Positions 8,737-12,205 of a stretch of 12,205 bases of DNA are shown one piece after another (the first letter of the stretch is position 1; every line of letters starts with the position of its first letter). A model generated the notes under the pieces. It made no database searches. It saw nothing but the letters and a program-made list of their open reading frames with translations, and was not told where the DNA came from. Source of the DNA: Ectocarpus siliculosus (lineage: Eukaryota; Sar; Phaeophyceae; Ectocarpales; Ectocarpaceae); the NCBI GenBank assembly GCA_000310025.1, contig FN649032.1, positions 1 through 12,205 on the forward strand. Reading direction: 5' to 3'. Both the position numbers and the translations under genes were made by a program.

Positions 8737-9725
8737 ATGATCTGGGTAAGGGATAAGAATACAACAGGATCCGGCTGCGAGAGCCGCTTCAACCAGCCAC
8801 TCGAAAGTATCAGTATGCCCCCTAATTTGAAGCAACTTTCGCTAGAAAGCACATTCAACAGGTCCATCGAAGGTGTGACTTTCGTAGATTCCATCGAGGA
8901 CATTCGTCTAGGAGGATGCTTCAACCTGCCAATCGCCGCAGTCCGGTGGCCCAGTAGCTTGCAACGTTTGGCGTTTGGTACGTGCTTTGACCAGCCGTTG
9001 ACCGGCTATCATTGGCCAGATGCATTGATCGCTCTGACGGCCGGTGATGCGTTCCAGCAGAACCTGCTAGACGTTATCTGGCCTGGTTAGCTGCAGTATG
9101 TCACCTTGGGGGGTGCGTGGAACGGGGGGCTGAGGCCTCCTGTGGTACTCCCTGCCACGCTCAAGGTCCTACGGTTGGGGGGGAGTTTCAACAGCCCAAT
9201 ACAAGGCATGCAGTTGCCTGACGGGCTGTAGGAGGTGTCGTTCGCTTTAATATTTGACCAGAAGGTTGATGCCGTTCATTGGCCCAGGAACTTGCATATA
9301 GTTGTGTTCCCGGATGATTTCGACGACATGGTTTCCGTCGAACGCGCTGAGTGGCCGTCCACGCTAGAAGCTTTCGAGTTTGGGTCAGGCTGCGGGTGGC
9401 GTGTAAGCGACACCACTTGGCCTACGAGCCTAAAGACGTTGGTGCTTGGGGGTAAGTTCAACACGAAGGTTTACACCTTGCAGTGGCCGCCTGGATTGGA
9501 GTCGCTTGCCTTCGGGGGATCATTCAATCACTCTCGAGTCCTACCCTGAAGGAGTTGTCGTTTGGCAAACGCTTCCAACAACCACTGTCAGGCGTACGTT
9601 GGCCAAGAGCTATAGTCGAACTGAGGTTTGACGGGATGTCTACAGGTGACGGTTTTACGTGTGGTTGCATGTGGCCAAGGTCGCTGAAGAGGGTTCAGTT
9701 TAGAGATGCATCTTTGACTCGTTGA
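8737..9725 (+). pseudogene. FNIP-like leucine-rich repeat protein, degraded
   Basis: From an ATG at 8737 the reading gives about 14 repeats of 22-24 residues of the form xFNQPLxxVxWPxxLxxLxFGG. Examples are CFDQPLTGYHWPDALIAL, KFNTKVYTLQWPPGLESL and RFQQPLSGVRWPRAIVEL. Such FNIP-type repeats build solenoid binding surfaces. In-frame TAG codons interrupt repeats 5 (9088) and 7 (9229). Near 9530 part of one repeat is lost together with a frame change, and the pattern resumes in another frame to a TGA at 9723-9725. The first part is open for 117 codons, so a short product is possible. Alternatives are sequencing errors or an amber recoding. There is no transmembrane segment or other domain in view. 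The partner or ligand is unknown. Confidence 0.8.
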
Positions 9726-10079
9726 AAGGATAAACACTTGACGCGCGCAGTACTATGCGGGGAAATGCCTGGTGGTGGCCAGCTCCATACTTCGTGATGA
9801 ATGATCGTGGTTTTGTAGACCAGGGCACTCGAGCTCGCTCTGGCACGGTGGGGTGAAGAGGTTTACGAATGGCGCCCCGTGCATGTTCCGACGCGGGGTA
9901 TTCCCTGGTTTTCTTTGTGGGACTTCAGTCGTTCGTGTTGTGCCACGTTTGTTTCTCGCAGTTGTTTGGCGTTTTCAATCGAAGTATGGAACGACTTATT
10001 ACCATCATCGGGTCCTCATGGGTTTTTCTCTCTCGCAGTTGTTTAGTCTTTTCAATCGAAGTATGGAACGACTTACTAC
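9726..10079. other. Gap between repeat-protein pseudogene and secreted-protein gene
   Basis: I see no convincing plus-strand gene. The open frames starting at 9853 and 9869 differ only by reading the 77-bp duplication in different frames and have no motif. The 3' part of a minus-strand gene may continue here past 10080, but I could not place a downstream exon. Confidence 0.4.
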
Positions 10080-10105
10080 CATCAGCGGGTCCTCCAAGGT
10101 TATTC
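9952..10105. repeat. 77-bp imperfect tandem duplication
   Basis: Two adjacent copies share TTTTCAATCGAAGTATGGAA and flanking sequence, with only scattered differences: CTCGCAGTTGTTT at 9955 and again 77 bp later, then CTTA(T/C)TACCATCA(T/G)CGGGTCCTC. Copy borders are approximate. On the minus strand each copy carries a donor-like sequence (GTAGTAAGT in the right copy, GTAATAAGT in the left). The right copy overlaps the end of the predicted exon of the secreted-protein gene. Confidence 0.9.
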
Positions 10106-10734
10106 TCTGCCACAATGGAAGTAACATCCTTGCGGCTGCCTGCTTCATTTACAGTGGTCGTTACCTGTTGCCATGTTCTCGTATACCGTGTATCGGCAAG
10201 AGCGTCCGCGGGTGTGTTTTCGGTGAGAGGCTTCAAGGTGACGACAACCGCGTACGTACATGACCATTTTTGCACGGCCTTCCCAGTCCAACTTGGTATG
10301 GCGACAGTACTCCCATTTTCGTCGTGAGAAGTATACGACACTTTTCATGGTACGCAGAGTAATAAAATGTACACTTTCAGTATCCTTTTTCCGTACAACT
10401 ACAACCATCCAAGGCTACACAGGAGGGGGTTAACACCGGTGTGTGTGTGGACAAGAAATATCCAATCCTTGTCGGCAGCTCCTGCGTACGGCAACGAACA
10501 GCACGTATTACAAGTAATTTAGCGTTCGATGTCCCTTGCAAGTACCGAAGCACATGGTTCAGCCTTGTAGTCGGTCACGAGGAAAACTTGACCCACAGCT
10601 TCACGCACGTGGTGTTGCGACACGTCATTCCATGTACACTGTTTGTGGCAGCGGACTCCCACCTCTTCTTGCACGAGGACGACGACAAGAGTGCCCAGGA
10701 CAACAAAAGCAATCTTTGGGAAGATGTGGCGCAT
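10080..10734 (-). CDS. Probable small secreted protein, two exons, end not resolved
   Basis: The ATG at 10734 opens MRHIFPKIAFVVLGTLVVVL followed by QEEVGVRCHKQC. This is a classic signal peptide (basic start, hydrophobic core) followed by a Cys-containing mature start, and the frame is open to 10519. A second open stretch on the same strand, about 10340-10080, has protein-like composition (IPSWTGKAVQKWSCTYAVVV, then TLKPLTENTPADALADTRY). It follows a pyrimidine-rich tract ending AAAAG and runs to a GTAGTAAGT donor at 10079. I infer these are exons of one gene, but several donors in the first exon fit the phase, and I found no terminal exon or stop. No family is recognised. Export from the cell is inferred only from the signal peptide. 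Confidence 0.45.
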
Positions 10735-10763
10735 AGAACCCTCCGTTGACAAGGCCCCTCACG

Positions 10764-10775
10764 CATAAATATTTT
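10764..10775 (-). promoter_or_regulatory. TATA-like element upstream of the secreted-protein ORF
   Basis: On the minus strand the sequence AAAATATTTATG lies about 30-40 bases before the ATG at 10734, in an otherwise mixed-composition stretch. It could serve as a TATA box, with a very short leader. The call rests on composition and position only. Confidence 0.25.
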
Positions 10776-10913
10776 CTACCACGAGCATTACCTTTTTTTT
10801 TCTCGTTTTATCCAAAGAACACACCACACTTATTCCATTCGCCGTACACTGCGACACAACCCCAAACAATCACATACATGATCTACGTTATTACCAAAGC
10901 TGGGTGCACACGC

Positions 10914-11192
10914 TCAGCCTAGTTGAACTGCTGCGCAGCGTATCACCGTGCCCGCCGCAAAGTCTAAAAGGCCAACGGTGCTGTCGATGGACTCTGCGGT
11001 GACGCTTGGGGCGGCAGCAGCAATGGAATCAGCATGATGTACAAGTTGTGGCCATGAACAAAAGCGGAGAGTCGAGTTATTCGCTGTTGGTACGCACACC
11101 AAGGCTGTAAACTGCGACCGGGGCGGCAACTCACGGGCGCTAACCCCGATACCCCTTCGCTGGGGGGGACGCGACCCCGACCATAATGCCAT
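10914..11192 (-). CDS. Hypothetical 92-codon open frame
   Basis: ATG at 11192 to TGA at 10914. The C-terminal half (SIAAAAPSVTAESIDSTVG, then LLDFAAGTVIRCAAVQ) has exon-like composition, while the N-terminal half is Arg/Pro-rich and less convincing. It may be a genuine small gene, an exon of a spliced gene, or chance. No domain is recognised, and it lies upstream of the secreted-protein gene on the same strand. Confidence 0.22.
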   Translation of the reverse strand: MALWSGSRPPQRRGIGVSARELPPRSQFTALVCVPTANNSTLRFCSWPQLVHHADSIAAAAPSVTAESIDSTVGLLDFAAGTVIRCAAVQLG

Positions 11193-11603
11193 CTGACTAG
11201 AGTAGCGTTTCCGGCTACCTGCCCTTGGTAGCTGATGACCTTCCGCTTGAAATACGTGCTCTGGGATCTTTACACTTCGTATAGATACACATTTCCTCCG
11301 TCAGTTATGCCTTTATGTTGTTGCTAGGTGATGGATCATCGCCTTTCTTTGTCATGGGCGGTAAGCATAGCGCAGGTATGCATCCAGTTTTCGCGAGGTT
11401 GAACGGTAAGGACAGGCGCCGCAGGTGAATGGCTTACGAGTACCAGCCATGCGCAGTGTTGCATCGCGTTACCCGCTGTGTGCCCCCGAGAAAGAGAGTG
11501 ACTGCCGAGAGGAAGAAAATGCCGAGTGCCGAACCCAAAGTGTCCACAACCAGGAGTACGTACGCATACATCTAACAGAGGGAGTTTTGCAATTTCCACC
11601 GTC
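11193..11603. other. No supported gene
   Basis: Open frames here on both strands have no motifs and mostly extend into the minisatellite that follows. I see no RNA gene or mobile-element end. Confidence 0.4.
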
Positions 11604-11714
11604 GTTACCCATAGGTACCCACGCCCCATGGGTACCCATAGGTGCCCATGGGTATACCCATGGGCACCCATGGGTACAATGCCCATGGGTATACCCATGG
11701 GTACCCATGGGCAC
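11604..11714. repeat. Second TACCCATGGG minisatellite block
   Basis: The same self-complementary 10-bp motif as in the left array (TACCCATGGG with GGTATACCC and GGCACCCATGGG variants) makes up about 110 bp. The 33-bp higher-order unit with CATTGCCTGTGGGAAC is absent here, so this is a shorter, simpler relative. Long open frames over it on both strands are by-products of the repeat. Confidence 0.93.
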
Positions 11715-11998
11715 GAATAAGGATAATGTACATCACCCCAAAGATGGGTCATTTTTGTTGTCGGTGAATATCCATCTTGGTTCTTTATGAATGTGTTTCT
11801 CTTGTCCGCCCGCCTCAAAGTGATTCCGCAATACTCTCATGCAGCCAGGATGACTTGAGGAGGTAGAGGGCGCGTCGAGGTCAAAGTAGATCTTCTGTAC
11901 CACAGCGACATTTTTCGGACATTGAACTTGTTGAGAGTGAGTTGTTGAAGACGACCATCCGTTCTTCGGCGACCATCCGGGTGTCTCTAAATTTGCTA
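11715..11998. other. No firmly supported gene
   Basis: A minus-strand frame (12002-11733) is open for about 89 codons but begins with TTG, has no ATG near its start and shows no motif. A short repeated GACCATCCG occurs near 11951 and 11971. It could be part of a spliced gene together with the edge open frame, but nothing confirms this. Confidence 0.35.
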
Positions 11999-12205
11999 TC
12001 AATTATTGTTTCTTTGTATTTTTCGGGGGATTATGGCCCAGAGTTTCTCTATCGGCTTGTCTTTCCTGCCGACGTGGGGGTTGGGAAGGTTCTCACAGGT
12101 CCCTGCTGATCGGTGATCGGGACGACGGTCGGTTGATTCTCCTCTGATAGCGCCGGCAGGAGGATTGCCGGCCCCGAGAAGAGAGAGGTCCTCAAGAATG
12201 ACAGT
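11999..12205 (-). CDS. Partial open frame running off the right edge
   Basis: On the minus strand the frame is open from the window edge for 68 codons to a TGA at 11999-12001. It reads LEDLSLLGAGNPPAGAIRGE near its start and KDKPIEKLWAIIPRK near its end. It has no start codon within the window. Composition is protein-like, but I recognise no family. It could be the C-terminus of a gene lying beyond the edge, or chance. Confidence 0.27.
   Translation of the reverse strand, partial: TVILEDLSLLGAGNPPAGAIRGESTDRRPDHRSAGTCENLPNPHVGRKDKPIEKLWAIIPRKIQRNNN

Noticed and set aside
11336-11818. 160-codon minus-strand and 121-codon plus-strand ORFs over the right minisatellite
   Set aside because: Their central parts are translated minisatellite and their flanks show no motif.

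Overview
The window looks like nuclear DNA of a eukaryotic alga, most likely a stramenopile and possibly a brown alga. The reasons are spliced genes with GT-AG introns of about 100-700 bp, roughly balanced base composition, FNIP-like leucine-rich repeats built on an F(N/D)QP...WP...LxxLxFG unit, and transposase and recombinase families known from such genomes. The lineage is an inference. Nothing suggests a prokaryotic operon, a CRISPR array or an RNA gene.

Layout. 1-540: no supported gene. About 540-890: a self-complementary minisatellite based on TACCCATGGG. 890-1963: nothing convincing. 1964-6320, minus strand: a nine-exon gene whose exons join in phase into a predicted 487-residue protein. 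It resembles the cysteine-cluster (CxC5/CxC6-like) plus KDZ transposase family. This is the best-supported gene and appears undamaged. 6586-8626, plus strand: a tyrosine-recombinase (Crypton/YR-type) gene, head-to-head with the first. It is broken by frameshifts and two TAG stops and carries a perfect 122-bp tandem duplication. 8737-9725, plus: about 14 FNIP-like repeats, also broken. About 10080-10734, minus: a probable small secreted-protein gene starting with a signal peptide, with one edge in a 77-bp tandem duplication. 10914-11192: a weak open frame. 11604-11714: a second copy of the TACCCATGGG minisatellite. 11999-12205, minus: an open frame running off the window.

Taken together this is a repeat- and transposon-rich accessory region. 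Two genes of mobile-element type (an intact KDZ-like transposase and a dead tyrosine recombinase) start 265 bp apart in opposite directions, next to a decaying repeat-protein gene and between two blocks of the same minisatellite. The exon structures were built by hand from splice signals, reading phase and family motifs. No transcript or database search was available.
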